Origin: Rubripirellula sp.
Lineage (GTDB): Bacteria > Planctomycetota > Planctomycetia > Pirellulales > Pirellulaceae
DNA: 64,000 bases
Reading direction: 5' to 3'
Assembly (NCBI GenBank): GCA_029245125.1
Contig: JAQWPZ010000135.1
Span: forward strand, 1 to 64,000
Shown: positions 45,995 through 60,900 of the stretch, piece after piece
Position numbering within the stretch: the stretch's first letter is position 1
Layout of the letters: each line of letters opens with the position of its first letter
Translations under genes and position numbers: made by a program
Notes under the pieces: model-generated
What the model saw: the letters and a program-made list of their open reading frames with translations, nothing else
Told to the model about the DNA's origin: nothing
The model's database searches: none

Positions 45995-48900
45995 CTAACG
46001 AGCAGTCAATGTGAGGTTCCGCAGGTAAGTTGTTAGTCGCTTCAATCTGCTCACCAATTGATCGGTTGGTGGCTCCGATGCTTCGGGATCTTGGCCGGAC
46101 GCAAACAATTGTTTGTTCAGTTGCTTGATCTCGGCAAGCGATTCGGATTTCGCCTCATCAAACGTGGCGATCTTGTGTCCGTTCAATTTCAACGTCGGCA
46201 TTTCGTGCGATTCAGTCGTCGCATCGTTGCTGCCTGCATCCCATTGCGAAAATACGGAGTCGCTTTGCTGCGTTGGAATGGATCGTCGGGAAGTGTCGGC
46301 GGATGGGAATGCCTCTGACTCCGCAGCATACTCGCGGTTCATTTCATTGCTTACTCTTAGAGCATCCAGTGGTGTGATGAATCCATCGTCGCTTACATCG
46401 TAGAGCCAGTTCTCGCTGTCTGCTGATCCCAGTAGCGTCACGACTCCATCATTCAATCGATTCATGATTAGCAGAGCATCGAGTGCGGTGACAATCTTAT
46501 CGCGATTGACATCCGCGGGCTGTGCTGAGTTGTGCCACCCTTGGTGAACATCGTTCAACCAAATGTCATTGATACCGGTACCGGCAAGGATGAAATCGTC
46601 TGCGTTAGCGTGGTAGATCGTATCGTTTTGATCCCCTGTCTTAAGCGAATTGGTTCCGCCCTCGTCCCTGATTTCGTTCGTGCCATTGCCGGCATCGACT
46701 ACATCATTGCCTACACCGGTGTGAATTGTGTCATCACCCGAATCGGTGATGATGTAATTGTCACCGTCGAGGTCGGTGATTTTCGCTGATAGGCCGTCAA
46801 TCATGATCCAGTCGTCGTCTTGGCCACTTTTGATTTCAAGTGAAAGCCGTTCGGATCCCAGGATAGAAATGATGTCATCGCCCGCAAGTGTTTCTAACCG
46901 CAATTGTTGGATGTCTGACAATGCATAACTATGGGTGATGCGTGGACTATTCCCCCATAAGGCGGCAACCTGGAAAATTTCGTCATTCATGTTCATTGCA
47001 AACGAATCAGAATGGTTTGTGCCGAGAGCCAGCAATAGGTTGTCAGCATAGTCCGATTGGTCCAGTATGATTTGGTTGCTGTCGGTGTTGTCGTTGAACG
47101 CGGTTCCACTGTTGAGAATCAAGTGCTCGATATTCTTGTGCTGGATGATTCCAAACGGGGTTACGATTTCTTGACGGGTCACGAAGCCTCCGACATCCAT
47201 CAAAGAGAGGGCGAGGGTGTCAATGTCGGTGCTTCCGATGAATTCGATAAACGGGATTTGCATTGCATCACGCTGCACCGTGAGTTGATCTTCACCCGAC
47301 CCCGATTCGACTCGCAACGACAACAAATCAGAGGCATCCTGCACGCTGAGCGTGTTAACGCCGGACCCCAGTGAGAACGCGAGTTCAGGGATGTCATCTA
47401 GCATTAGCTGCAAGGTGTCGAACTTTATCTGTCCCTGGCTAATTGTGATGTCATTTACATCGGGTGAGGTGGAGTCATCGAGCTGTAAGCTGGCAAATCC
47501 ACGGATGCTCACCGGTAAGACGTCTCCGTTAATGTGAGTCATCTTCGGAACGGCGAGATAAATCGAAGCGTTCATGCCAGACGTTGGCAGGTCAGTCGTC
47601 GAGAGATCGACTGACTTGCCGACAACGGTGCCCGTTACGTCGAGGTTTCCGTCGTTGATGAGCGAGATTGTTTCTCCCGCAATCAGTCGATGGGTAGTGA
47701 GTTTTGTGCCGCCACTCGCATCTAAATGGCTCAACACCACGTCACCAAACACTGAAGCCGCAGACAGATGCTGCGTGGAGACTTGGATGGGTAAATCAGT
47801 CGTGCCGATGCCATGGGTTGAGTTGATGACAACTCTCGGTGCCGTAAGCTTGGCCAGCGGAGGCTCTGTTTGTTGAAGCTGATTGTTTGCCTCTGTCGAT
47901 TCGGCACTTGAGACGTTTCCGAACGGTGCGGTGACGTCGATCAAGGAGGGTGACGCGATCTGCCCGACGGTGAGGTCGCCAATCACTTGTTCCAAGACGA
48001 TCATCCCACCCACGTCGATATTCGCTTCGTTGATGATCGCTGTCAAAATTGGACCCGCCACAGCACCGGTCGAGGTAATTGAAAAGTCTGTCACCGTTTG
48101 AGTCGAAGTTAGCCCGCCATCACCGCCGGTGAAGCCGATGTAGGATGTTGCTCCCAACACTTCTGTTAAATTGACATTCTCGTAAGTCGACTCGTAGGTA
48201 CTGCCGGTCTTCGTGTCAGTAAGTGTCTCGGTGACGGTATGCAGGTTGGCGTCGTAGGTCAGTTTGACGTTGATTTTGTTTCCACTTGAAAAATCAACGG
48301 GCCCGTTGGATTGATAATGTCCGGATGTATTTGTGGTGACGAAGTTTGATCCCTTCGTGTTGGGAACATAAATGTTTATTTGATAGGCAGCCGCCGGGCT
48401 GGTGATCCCAGCGTAGCCCAACGAACCACCGATTCCTCCGACTGCATCCACGCCCTGCGTCTGCATCGCGAAAGTGATTCCGTCGGCGGATTGATCACCA
48501 CTTGCCTGGTATGAGAATTCCGCGACGAACGATCCCTTTTTGGGGATGCGAATTGGCTCGGGGTACCAGAACGCATTCGCTTCATTGCCGAGATTCGCGG
48601 TTAAAGTCAGGGTGTCCGCGGTTGCTGAGCTCGTTGCGTTGGTAGCAACCCAATCCTGAAAACCTGACAAGTTTGCTTGCTCGATCCCGAACGAGCCATC
48701 GGATTGTACATCTACAGACGCGGCCGTCAGATTCACAGCACCATCGATTAAGCGAAACGCACTGATCGATTGATCAACGGTCGTACTGCCATCGCTGAGT
48801 GCTTGCCATGCGATGCTTGCGGAGTGGCCGCCCAAGGCCTGAATCAAGCTCACCTGCTTCAGCGTGATCGTTGCGGCGTCACCTGTTATGGTGTCTGTCA

Positions 48901-51900
48901 ATGTTGCTTTGCTGCTTTGCGTCAGTTCGTTATAGGTCCAAACGACTTGAATTGGATGGTTCGAATTAAGATTGACTGACCCAAGCGTTTGGCCACTGGT
49001 CGCACTAGCGATCTTGTCTGATTCGAGGAAATCTGCCCAAGCACCACTTCCGTCCGGATCCCCTTGGTTGAGGACTAACGCCAGGCCTGTTTCGCCGGTG
49101 TTACCGAGATTCAATGCAACTCTTGCGGCGGATCCGGAGGATTGATAGACAAAGCCGAAAATCACTTCACTGCTGAGTACGACCGGTTGGTTTTTGGCAT
49201 AAACGGTGTTGCTATACCCGATCGTCGTTGCCTCTCCGGCAGGAGCCGCATTGGTGGTCAAAACAAGCTTGTCGACTCCGTTTGCGTTGGTGGTGACTTG
49301 TGCGTCACTGGGATTCGCAGTTGTCGTTGACCATTCGGTTCCGCCATTGTCAAAACCGGCGAAGGAGGTGCGACGATCCGCCAATGCATCGGTTACATCT
49401 TCGGCGGCAGCCACCTGCAGTTCCAAATCGCCTAGCACACTCCATTGACGCATTTGAACTGGGTTTTCGGTTCGAAGATAGACGTTTTTCAAACTGAAAA
49501 GATCGACCGGATCGGTAGCTGAAAATTCTAGCGGCAGGTCGGGTGAGCCAACACTGTCGCCTGCAATCAACGACAGGAAGCCAGCGTACACACCAGTAAG
49601 CGATGGGTTCGGAAGAACGAAATCAGTCGGCTGAATCGAAGTTGCATCCGTGTATACCAACTTGCCGTCACTGTCAGTGGACCAGCCCGGAGTCGCAGTG
49701 GATGGTTGGAGTACATTTTGAACAATCGATGCGTTCGCTTCTAGAATGACAGGCTTTGACGGATTGGAGCCACTAGCAGGATCTGTCCCACCCGCGGTCA
49801 GATAGAGTAGGTTGAGATCTCCTTCGATCTCCGCAACATTGACCCCGTCGGCGGCGCTCATCATCGCAAGGCCATCACTTGCGAGATCAACAAAGAGTGG
49901 TTGCTCGATTTTCACAATGACGCCAGTAGGCGTTACTCCGGATGGCTGCTCACCATAAGAGTAGGTGATTGTCTCTCCGGCGGCGTTCACCCCAATGAAT
50001 TGCACTTCTCCCGCAGCGGATGCAGAACTCAGCAACGATTGCTCATAGGGAGTTAGGTTGCCACTTTGAAGATTGGGCAGGCTGATCTCCACTGATTCGG
50101 TCACCTTTCCGATCGAACCACCCGAATTCATATACAGAAGCGAGGTCTGGATCACAGGCGATGTGGCGGAGTGAGTAATACGACCACCACTCGGGCTGAG
50201 AGCCTCAAGTGACACAAGGGCGAGCGTTTTCAAGAGGCTCTCTTCGCCGTAGGTCAATTGGCTGATTGCATCATTGGAAATCTGGAATTCAAAATCGGGC
50301 TGATAGCAATCGAATTGCTGACCGGATTCCCAGTCCATTCCAAAAGCCAGATTGCTCTCGAATGCATTTACCGAATTGTCATACAGCAGATCAGCGTAAG
50401 ATTGCACCTCTGCGGCACTTGCATTCTGAACGAGCGAGAAGCCAGAAATCGTCTGCGTCGAATCATTCTGGCCATTGGTGCCCGTGAATCCGAGATACGC
50501 GTTGGTTCCTAACGCGGCAGCGAGATCGATATCGCTGTAGGTTCGACTGAACGTCGCCCGCGTTACTGTGTCGAACAGGGTTTCAACAACGGTTCCCGCG
50601 TCAGCGTCGTAGACCAGGTTCACTTGAACCGGATTCCGATCTGTGAAGGTGACGCTTCCTGTCGGCGAATAGTCACCAGCGGTATTCGATGTGACAAAAT
50701 TTGTACCCAGGATGGCGTCAGAGGATTGCTCGACATTGATCTGATAGGCCGCAGTCAATCCCGGGATCCCCACGTATCCTAGGTCGCCTTCCGCTCCCCC
50801 AAGTGCATTATTACCGGAAGATTGAAACGCCAACGTGATTCCGTGATTGTTTCCGTCACCCGTGAGTTGGTAAGTAAATGCGACCTCAAAGTTTCCGCTA
50901 GCGGGAATTTGTATCTGCTCAGGATTCCAAACCGCAGAAGCGGTTTCCGTGCTGCTGCTTTCAAATACAAATTGCTTGGTCGGTGAACTCTGTGAACCAA
51001 CCACGTTCCATCCTTCAAACCCATCAAACGCGGGTAAGTTGTAATAGGCGTTCGCTTGGTTCTGATAGTAAAGGGTGCCGTCTTCGGTGAGGGTATATGG
51101 AGCTTCCGCGGAACGACATGTGGTGTCGGGGTTCGGCGTTGTTGTGGTGGCACCGGAATAATTGAGTAAATTCCAATAGAGTTGGTAATTCACCTCAATC
51201 GAATTATCGAAGGCACTGACGGTGCGTTCGGCATCATCTGAAAGCTGCGAGTTCAGCTTCTGCACCACATGATTGACAGCTTTTAGCGACAGTCCATTCA
51301 AATTGTATGCATCGGCAATCCCACCGTTGGTGATTTCACCATTGGAGTTCGTGATGGAAACAATCCCAACTGGATCAGCGGTCGAGACGGACAGCACACG
51401 GAGGTCGCCCTCTGTTTGCATAACGAAGACCGCAGAATCGGCGTGTGCTGTCAGCAAGCCGTCGACGATGGTGCCTGTTTCAAGCTGAGAGGTTTCGGTT
51501 TGAATGGAGAGAGGATTCTCTTGTGATCCGATCACTCCGTTGCGAGCGAGCAAGTCGATATTCGCTCCCTCCACAGTTGGGTTCATCTCGGTCCCCGCGT
51601 CAATGATATCGCCGCCCGATTCAAGGGTGACCGGCCCACCGCTGGCTTGAATCCTTCCAAGGTTCATGTCCGCAGTGCTAGCGAGGTTGATTCCATCGAC
51701 AGCCGTTGCTTGAATCGGACTGTCGGACTGAACGTCCAAGGTCAGTGGTTGCAAATCAAATCCGATGCCACCCTGTGTTGTCTCGATTTCGATCGACTGT
51801 CCACTGATCACCGAACCCGGTGATTGAGAGATGCCGCCTGCCGCCGAGATTTCGATCGATCCTGGAAACTTGACCCCGCCTTTGAATTGCAGGCTTGATT

Positions 51901-54900
51901 TATCTGATGCGAGACTCATTGAACCAAACACGACATCCGAAAAATCGATCGCGATTGGATTGTTCGCTGGCAATCGATTTCGAAGTCGCATCAAAATCTC
52001 GGTGGGGTAAGCCCATGACCATTCTGTGTTGGGACCGTAATTCCACGCGTCTTTTTTGTCGTTGGCAAAGACTGTCTTGGCGGTTTCTAATTCCGTGATC
52101 GCGGCGCTGAGCACTTGGGTGTATTCCGTCGAATTCTCGCGAACGACATGCCCAGAATCGTGGGGAGAATTGGGTAAGGCGGACGCCAAAGAAGTGCCGG
52201 TCATCGAAAAGTTGCTGACTGTCTGAATCGACTTTGCACCACCGGTCCCTCCAGTGAACCCGATGTAGGCGGTCGTTCCTAAGAGGTCAGTTAAATCGAT
52301 GCCTTCGTATGTTGAGCTATATCCTGTTTCCGATCCGGAGTATGCGAGGGTTTCAATCAGTTTTGGCGTGGCACCTCCGATAAACTCTAACTTAACGTCG
52401 ACTGCGTTTCCGCTGGCAAAGTCAATCTCGGGAGCAGTGCTCTGATAGGATTGCGAGGTGTTGTCGGTAACAAAATTTGATCCTTGAGTTAAAGCATCGT
52501 AGATATTGATCTGATAGGCTGCTTTCGGGGCATCGATCCCAACGTAACCTAGATAGGCTCCCTCATCACCGATCGCATCCACTCCCTCATTTTGGAATGT
52601 CAGAGTGATGCCGTCTGCTGATTTATCGCCGCTTGCTTGATAAGTGAATTCGACGGTAAAGTTCCCATCCTCTGGCAGATCGATCGGTGACTCTGACCAG
52701 TATGATGAAGCTGTCGCATAAGCCCCTTGAGACAGTACAATTCGTTCGGGCAACACTTCGCTCGAAGCAGACGGTCGAAATGGATTGATCGCGGTTCCGT
52801 ATTGAGGGGCTGTGCTGCCATTGGCGTTCTTCCAGTACCAATCGTCGTTCGTCGTCGTCAGCGTATAGTTGTTATCGGAACGTGTGAACTTCAGATCCCG
52901 AGCAATGGAAGCTTCCTCCGTCCACTGATAGGTCAGGTCTGTTGAAAGGGTGTGAGAAATCTCTTTTCCTTCGCTCGTCGTCTGTAGCATCTCCTCAAGT
53001 GAATCACCTAAGTCCCCTTTGTAGATTTCGATTCCTTCATCACCTGCCGAGTAGATATAAACAGTAGACGTCTCGGTGATTGTGTCATCGAACTGAACAA
53101 TGCCAGTCGGCACCGTTGCGATGGATGAAATACTATTCAGAACAAGTGGAACATCGGTTTGGTTAAGGAAGTCAAAAGTTTTGGGGTTGCTGTGGACGCT
53201 GATTTTACCGGCGGTGCTGGTCGATAGAATGCCACCCTGAAAAACCGAAGTAACGACCCCGGCATTGATCGAGTAGGGATCAATGAACAGTTTTTTCTGT
53301 TGGGCATCGTAATAGCCGGTCAGCCCTTCGTCTCCCAGAAACGAATCGATGTTGAACTCGGTGTTTGTCGTCTGATTGGATGCGTATTCCGCTTGATATT
53401 GATCAATTGCAGATTGCAGATCGTCTCCCAAGCTCACGGCGGTGGATTTATTAATGACCCCGACGCTTAGCGGTCCATTGATGTCGATGTAACGGGCGGT
53501 GACAGCTATTTCACCCGTCGTAATACTGCCGCCATAAACTCTTTCTCCAGGGCTAGGCACCGAAATTGTGTTTGGATATTCGTTGTAGGTGCCATTGTGG
53601 GGTATGACAGGAAATACACCTCGCTCTGCTGAGTTGTTATTGTTTTGAGGGCCAGTTCCCTGCGTCACATTCAGTGATGCATCGTTCGGGTTCCCACTTG
53701 CTGCCTTGCTGTACTTTTGGGAGTTGCTGAGTGTATCCAAGTACCCTAGATCCGATGCGCCACCATTGCTGGTCAGCAATTCTGAGTTTGTTATCTCGGG
53801 GCTACCTGCACCGGCCCATAGGTAGGGTATTTCGCTTCCAAACAGGATGATTCCAGATCCATGCTGCTTGGAATCGTAATTCTTTTTGGGGCCGCTTGGA
53901 TACGCACCGCCGACGTTACCGGTATTCACGTTGTTATTGACGTTGATCGACTGATTACCGGTGTTGTAGAGCGCACTGGAGAATTGATGGGACGACTTCT
54001 GTGCGTCGATGTAGGGAAAGAGAGCGTTCGCCGCGTGAGTTGCTGCGATATTCGCTGAATAAGCACCAGTGGGATCTGCAAGGTAGGGTGAATACCAATT
54101 GAGGCCAGGTGTGAACCCAGCCGGGTTAGGTGACAGTGTGATTCCATCAAGAAACACCGTGGAATCTGATCCGTCCGGATCCAGTCCGGTGAATGTCAGT
54201 GTTCGGGGCGAAACGTAGTTCCAGCCCTCGAAACCGGATTGGTTGGCACCAGCCGAAGTGGTCAATGAGAAGTCAGTGATGGTCTGAATCGATGTCGCTG
54301 CGCCATCGCCACCGGTAAAGCCAAGATAGGTGGTTTCTCCAAGGGCTTCGAACAGGTCAACCTCATAAGTCTTGTGGTAGGTGACTCCGCTCGATCTGTC
54401 GGTAAGTGACTCCGTGATCGTATGTGAGCCAGCGTCGTAAACTAATTTGACATCAATCTTGTGACCACTTGAAAAGTCAACAGGATCGGTCAAGTGATAA
54501 TCTTTGGAAGTGTTCGTGATGACGAAATTCGAACCCTTTGTGTGAGCATCGAAAATATTGATTTGATAGGCAGCAGTTGGTCCTGGGATACCGACATAGC
54601 CCAGTTGGCCGCCGGATCCCCCAAGCGCATTCACGCCTTGTGTTTGAAATGCAAGTGTGACTCCATCGGCTGCCCTATCACCACTCGCTTGGTAAGTAAA
54701 TTCCAACGTCATTTCACCGCTTGATGGAATGGCAAGCAACTGCGGATTCCAGACGGCGGAGGCGCGATTGGTTGTTGCATCGGTTAACGTGATGGTCGTC
54801 GGGTCTGTGACCGGATTCAACTCTGGAACTGGTGCCGTGAACGGGACCGTGAACTGTGAGTACGCGGTGCCTTCAGGCTTGATCATTCGAAGTGACTCGT

Positions 54901-57900
54901 CACCAAGTTTGATTTCAATTTCCTGAGTTTGTGCTCCGTTGTTCCCGCGTTGTGCACCGTAGAATTGCAACACGTAACTACTGCCCGCGATCAAGCCAGG
55001 GATTTGTCTTGAGATCGCTCCTGTTTCCTGAATGAACGCCACTTGGGAACCATACGGAGCTGCCGGGTTTCCGGAGGTGAATCCACTGTTGTTACCGGAG
55101 ATGCCCGCATTACCCTGAAACTCCCAATCAAAAATCGTTGGTCTGTATTGGAAGTCACCGGCGACTTGTTTCCATTGCGGGGATTCAAAGTTCCCATCGA
55201 TCAATAGGTTACTGTTGCTCGTCCAATAGGACGCAGCATCTCCCGCTGTGCCAAAGTAATCATCGGGGGTGTTAACAATAAACGAAGCATTGGGCACGTC
55301 GATCTTGACCGATTCAGCCGTGATGGCACCCTCTTGCACCAGGGCGCCGTGCAGATTTGAGATATTGACGGTGCCTCCCGTGTTATTCATGTTTCCGGTC
55401 AACACCAATGCCGGACCTGCAGGTTTATTCCCAACGGGCCCGTCGGCGGTGAGGTCAATGGCGATGGTTGGGTCGCGATGGTCCGGGACAAGTTGCACGT
55501 CACCGAGTGACTGATTCACGGACAGGTCAATGTCTCCCATACCGTAGGTCTGGGGCACATTCACTCGGTCAAGCAGCAGATAGTTTGTGCTCAGATTCTT
55601 GATCTCGATTTCAGGAGAATGCGCGTGCACGGAACCGCTACCCAGCAATTCATCCGCTTGAATAACGACACGGCCTCCGAGGGCGGTCAAGTCACTGAGT
55701 GAGAAAGCCGGTACAGTTTCAGTTGACAGCGAGGGACGCAGTACTAATTCGACGGCGGGGTCGAGGCCCTGGAGTAATTGGGTCGGATCATAGTCTTCCA
55801 GATATTCAATCTGGAAAGGTATGAAGGATTCTCCTTTTTCCGGTTGAATGATCGCCGGGTTTGGATCGTTCGCATTTGAAAATGTTTGCGTTGTTCCGTT
55901 GTTGACCGTGAAGTTATCGCCAGATTCATTCAACACAATCGACAACTGGCTGGAATTACCAGCGATCACTGAGCCATTGATGGTGGCAGTGTTGGACTCG
56001 GTTAGGCCATCCGAATCGATCTTGGTCCGCCCACTCGCGCCATCCGTACTTGCAAAGCTGTAAGCGACAGCATTATTGATTCCATCGATTGCTCCGATGG
56101 TCACGTCGCGATCGCTGGTCACCTGGGCATTTGTGTCGATTGTGACTTCTGTGGTCGCGTCGAGCGTTGCTTTCCAGAGATTCGACGGCACAATAAGCAA
56201 ACCGACAGCGCGCGAGGATACGGTCGCATACACATCCTGCTGCGTGCCCTGCGAGGTGAGGGGGTTGAACCCAGCGGTGACTGTGACATCCTTTGAGGCT
56301 CGGATTTCGGCGCCATTGCCAACGCTTACTGATTGATAGCTGGTTGCCTCATTTGAAGCGTTTCCGCTTACCCCACTGGCTAATCCAAAGGTGTAGGAGT
56401 CAGAGTCCGCCGACGTAACACTTTGGTTGTCCGTCCCAATACCGATTCGACCTTGATCGGCGGTCAACGAAACGTTGTCGTCCAGGCTGATTTCGGTGTG
56501 TACGTCTGATTCGATGGTGGACAGAATTGACACCGATCCAGGGAGTAACGAACCAGTCCCCAGGTGAGTCAATTGATTCGTAATCCATTCGGTTCCTGCT
56601 GCAATCAGGATGTCACCTTCGTCGGCCCGAATTTCGACCGACTCTGCTAACTCAATGGAGGACGACATGTTCGCATTGGAATTACTTGATCCTCCGAACT
56701 CACCGAGCAGGCCACCACCTCCCACCCTTGCCATGAGGCCATCGGAATTGTTGCTTTCCCCGTTTCCGTAACCGATCACGGAATTGTCACTCGAAACGAT
56801 GACTGAGCCATTTGCGGTGATGCTTGTACCCTCGCCAAGCGTCAGCGTCAGTTCCGGGATCGTGGTGTTCTCCGCTCGGGCGACCGAACCACCAGCGAGT
56901 GTTGCAAAAATTGAATTTGCATTATTCGTGTAAGTCGTTCCGTTATCGATCTCAATGGTTGCTTTCTCTGCATTCAGTATTAAGTCAGAGGTGGTGAGTG
57001 TGATTGTTGGTGAACTGATCGTCTTGCCCGTTGCAGCGTCGGCACCAACGAGTGAACCTGATCCCGAGATGGCGACCCCATGGTTTTCCAGCAAGGTCGT
57101 AGCAGAAAATAGGCTGGTCCCTGAAACGTTCAGCGCAAGGTTATCGACCTCGAGTTCCACCACGGGCGAAACCGTCGAATCGACCTTGAAAAACCCGACG
57201 CCAATTCCTGAAACGGAGATGTCCTGGTTGCCGCCTCCGGCGCCACTGGTTTGCGCTATCGCATCGTGCTCCCCATGGGCATTGGCCGTCAGATCACCAT
57301 GAACATCCCAGGAGACTCCACTCGTACTGCCGACTTCCACGGTGACTTGTTCATCGACGACCAGATTGTGGTTTTCTCCGGTGCCGGCGAGAATCCCGAT
57401 GGTGACCGACCAGCCCTCCGAGGTGACTGATTGATTGGTCGTTGCCTCAACCGTTAAGTCGCCAACTTTGAGCTCGCCGTCGGTGCTCACTGTTGCGTTC
57501 GTTGCTCCGTGGCGTTCGGCGTTGGAGTCAAAAACGCCGATTGAACCAACTCCTAAGACGCCAGCAAAAATTTCAGCGTCGATCTGCTCCTCGGATGACG
57601 CGGTTACCGAGAGGCTGCCGTAGTCGCTTGAATCATCGCCGGTAACAATCGTTGCTCCGGTATCAACGCGGGCATCGAAGGTTGCATTGTCATAGATATT
57701 CGAGTTGCCACCGGCGCCCGCAACGCTGATCAGTGACAGAGAGGCTGAAGTTGCCACGGACTGGCTGAAATGATCATTGCTTCCCGTCGATTCAACAATC
57801 ACATCCGTTCCTGTCGTGGTCACCGTTGTATTGGATCCACTGACAACTGCTTTGACCTCGTTATTGTTGGTGACTTCGGAGATTGAAATTCCCAGGGAAG

Positions 57901-60900
57901 CACCAAACATCGCTCCGCTTAACCCGATCGCCACCGAAAGTGCGCCGCTTCCGACAATGGAGCTAAGGGTTGCGTCATCCATCGCCGAGACGGTCAACGC
58001 AGTGTTCGTTTCGGACGACAGTGAATGCTGAAGTGTGGAATCGAGGGACGTTCCGGCAAGCAAGCCGGCAAAGATTTGATTGTTGGATTCGATCCGGGAT
58101 CCTGCTCCCGCCGCCGCGATTCCAACCCCTGCTCCGCCCCCGACCGCTACGGAGGAAGCAACGGCGATCGCGTTAGATGACAGCATCTGCCGATTGTTTG
58201 AGGTTACCGAAACGGGCCCCGAAGCAGTCACACTGGTGTTGGTTGAATCCTGCGAACCGATGACGGCAGTCACCTGGTTGGAAGTATCGGAGCGGGTTAC
58301 GGTGGCTCCCGCGGCCAAAGCGACTCCGGCATCCGAACCTAATGCGATTGATAATGAACCAGAGCCTCCATTGGCGTCCATTTGCAACTGGTCCGTCGCT
58401 GACACGTTGATTGAATCAGAAGAGGAGTCTCCTACCGTTAGCGTCCCACCACCGATACTCGCGTTGATGACATTGGCTGACCGATTAATCGCTTCTGCGT
58501 TCGAAGCGGCAATTCCTACACCGACTCCACCGTCTGCAATGCTAAGGTCGATCGCAACGCCGAATCCAATCGTCAGCACGGAGGTCGAAGAGATCGCTTG
58601 CACTTCAAGCGAACCGGCAATTTCGACAATTGATCGCTCGATCGACGTACTGACAGTATCCTCGCTGTTGAATTTCCCCGCCCCAATGCCAGCAACAATA
58701 CCTACTGACGCGGATCCTCCAAGTTGCAGATCGAGTGTCGCGCCGCCAGCGTCGTTGTAGACGCTGAGGTCTTCCGTCGCTTTTACATTCAGGTCTGCTG
58801 AGGAACTGCCTGCTCCAATAAGTGTAATGCGTGAATCGATGACTTCCGCGATGGTTTGGATTGAGAGATCTGCACCAATCCCAGCTCCAACGCCATCGAC
58901 GCCGAGTGCAACCTGACCGAGTGGCGTAACAGCTGACGAGATTCCACCAGCGATAGATAATGAAAAGAGGTTGTATTGACCCAACGGTAGATTGAGTGAC
59001 GACATCGTTGCATCGAGGTCGGTGAAGTCATCTGGCTTGCCAGTGAATGCCTCCACGCTTAGGTCTCCCTGCTCGAGGTGGATTTCCGAGTCGCGAATCG
59101 ATGCCATCGCTTGTCCTGCGACGGATACAACAGTGACCGCAGCACCAGCCCCGACATTCGCGTCAACGCCCTCACTCTTTTTCCAGCTAATGCTTAATCC
59201 TAAATCACCTGCTGTGGTGATCATGATGGGAATCATGAGTGCGGAAATATCGAATCCCGAGTCCGTGGATGCCGATTGGCTGTTGATATCACTATCCCGC
59301 ACCGTTGCACTGACGTCGGCTGTTTCGTAACGATTGGTCGCGCCCATTCCGTAGGCCGCAACGCTTGATCCCTTTGCGATATCAGCAATTAAACCGGCAG
59401 CCAGCACGAAACTGCTTGATGCTTGCTCCGCTTTCAGTTCCAAATTGCCAACGATTTGATCAACGATGGAATTCAGGATGTTTGCGTGGGTCGTCGAATG
59501 CAACTGGTTCTCAGCAATCCCTAGCCCGACGCCAAATTTCGTTGACCATTGTCCGGGTGCAAATTCATCAGCGGTTCCACCGAGTGAAGTGATGAAGGTG
59601 CCAACGCCGGCGGCTGACCAAATATCATCCGTTTCGGTCGCAGTCACCGAGAGTGAACCCTGTTGATTCGACTGCAAATGTTTTAACTCAGCAATCGTTC
59701 GGTTCGTTAGATTGATGAAGCTGAACGATCCAGCAACTGCAACACCGACTCCCGCTGCGCTTGTCCCACTGAGGCCCGCTGAAAAGGCCCCCACTGTCTT
59801 TTCATTTTTTGCAGCGGCAGAGATTTCAAACGCAGTGATCGTCGCGTGCTCCACGTTGGCCATTACATTGGAGGTGTAAACGACGTTGGATGCTGATCCT
59901 GCCAACCCGAGTGATGATCCTTTGCCTTTTTCTCGTTGAAAGGCTGCGGCGCCCGTCGCGACATTTAAACGAGTGTCATTGGATGCTTGGATGTCAAACG
60001 TTTGAGTGACATTCTGTTCCGCCGACAGTTCTCCAGCGATGATCGCACCATTCAGGTACGAATTAATGTTGTCGGTGATGTCTGCAACGCTGTAATCCCC
60101 CGATACGCCAAGTCCAAATCGGAATTTCTCGTCGCCTCTCTCGATTTCCTGACCTGGCTCTTTGGACGTTTTCGAAATGAAACTCCCTGCGATCGAGACA
60201 GGGATTAGCTTGCCGGAGGCTTCCGACTCGACGGTGATATCTCCAGCAGTGTTGATGCTTGGCCAAGTCGTTTGGTCGGGTGTGGTTCCAGCGTCTGAGA
60301 TTGTTTCGCCGATATAAGCATTCACATCGCGGTTCAAAATCAATTCAGAACTACTGAAGCCAAGGTTGATTGATTTTCCAACCAGGATGCCACCAGAGCT
60401 TGGTGTTAGGATCGTATCATCAGCGGCGACAACGCTGACCTTGCCCGCCGATCCCTCGTACGCATCAATCAGGGGTGCATACTGGGCAGCAGCAAGAATG
60501 GCGGCGGTTGTTGTCTGCTCATCGACATCAACCCGAGTAATGGATGCTTGCAAGCCAAACCCGGAATCCTTACCACCGCTTTGCGCGATCGAGACAAATT
60601 CAGTCTCCGTGGTGCCTGCTATATTCAGTCCTTCCGACGTGAAGCCGACCCTCGTTGAGTCATTGGGTATCGCGGGTGGGAGAGTTGCAATCGACTGTGC
60701 ATCGGTGCCACCCAGGATCGCCTCGGTTGTGGTGTCCAAGCGGGTGATGTTAAAAGATCCACCGATCAAATTTTCGCTGGTGTTCACATTCTGAACTTGA
60801 CTCGGTTTCTTCGAGCGAGAGGCGTGGTATATCCAACCAAAGTTCAAGTGAAACGCTAATTGCCCGGCTCCCGAAACCTGGTCCGTGATGGTTTCTGCAG

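Noticed and set aside
58080-58760. 226-codon plus-strand frame inside the giant gene
   Set aside because: Antisense shadow of the Ala/Thr/Ser-rich repeat region; several such frames occur along the gene.
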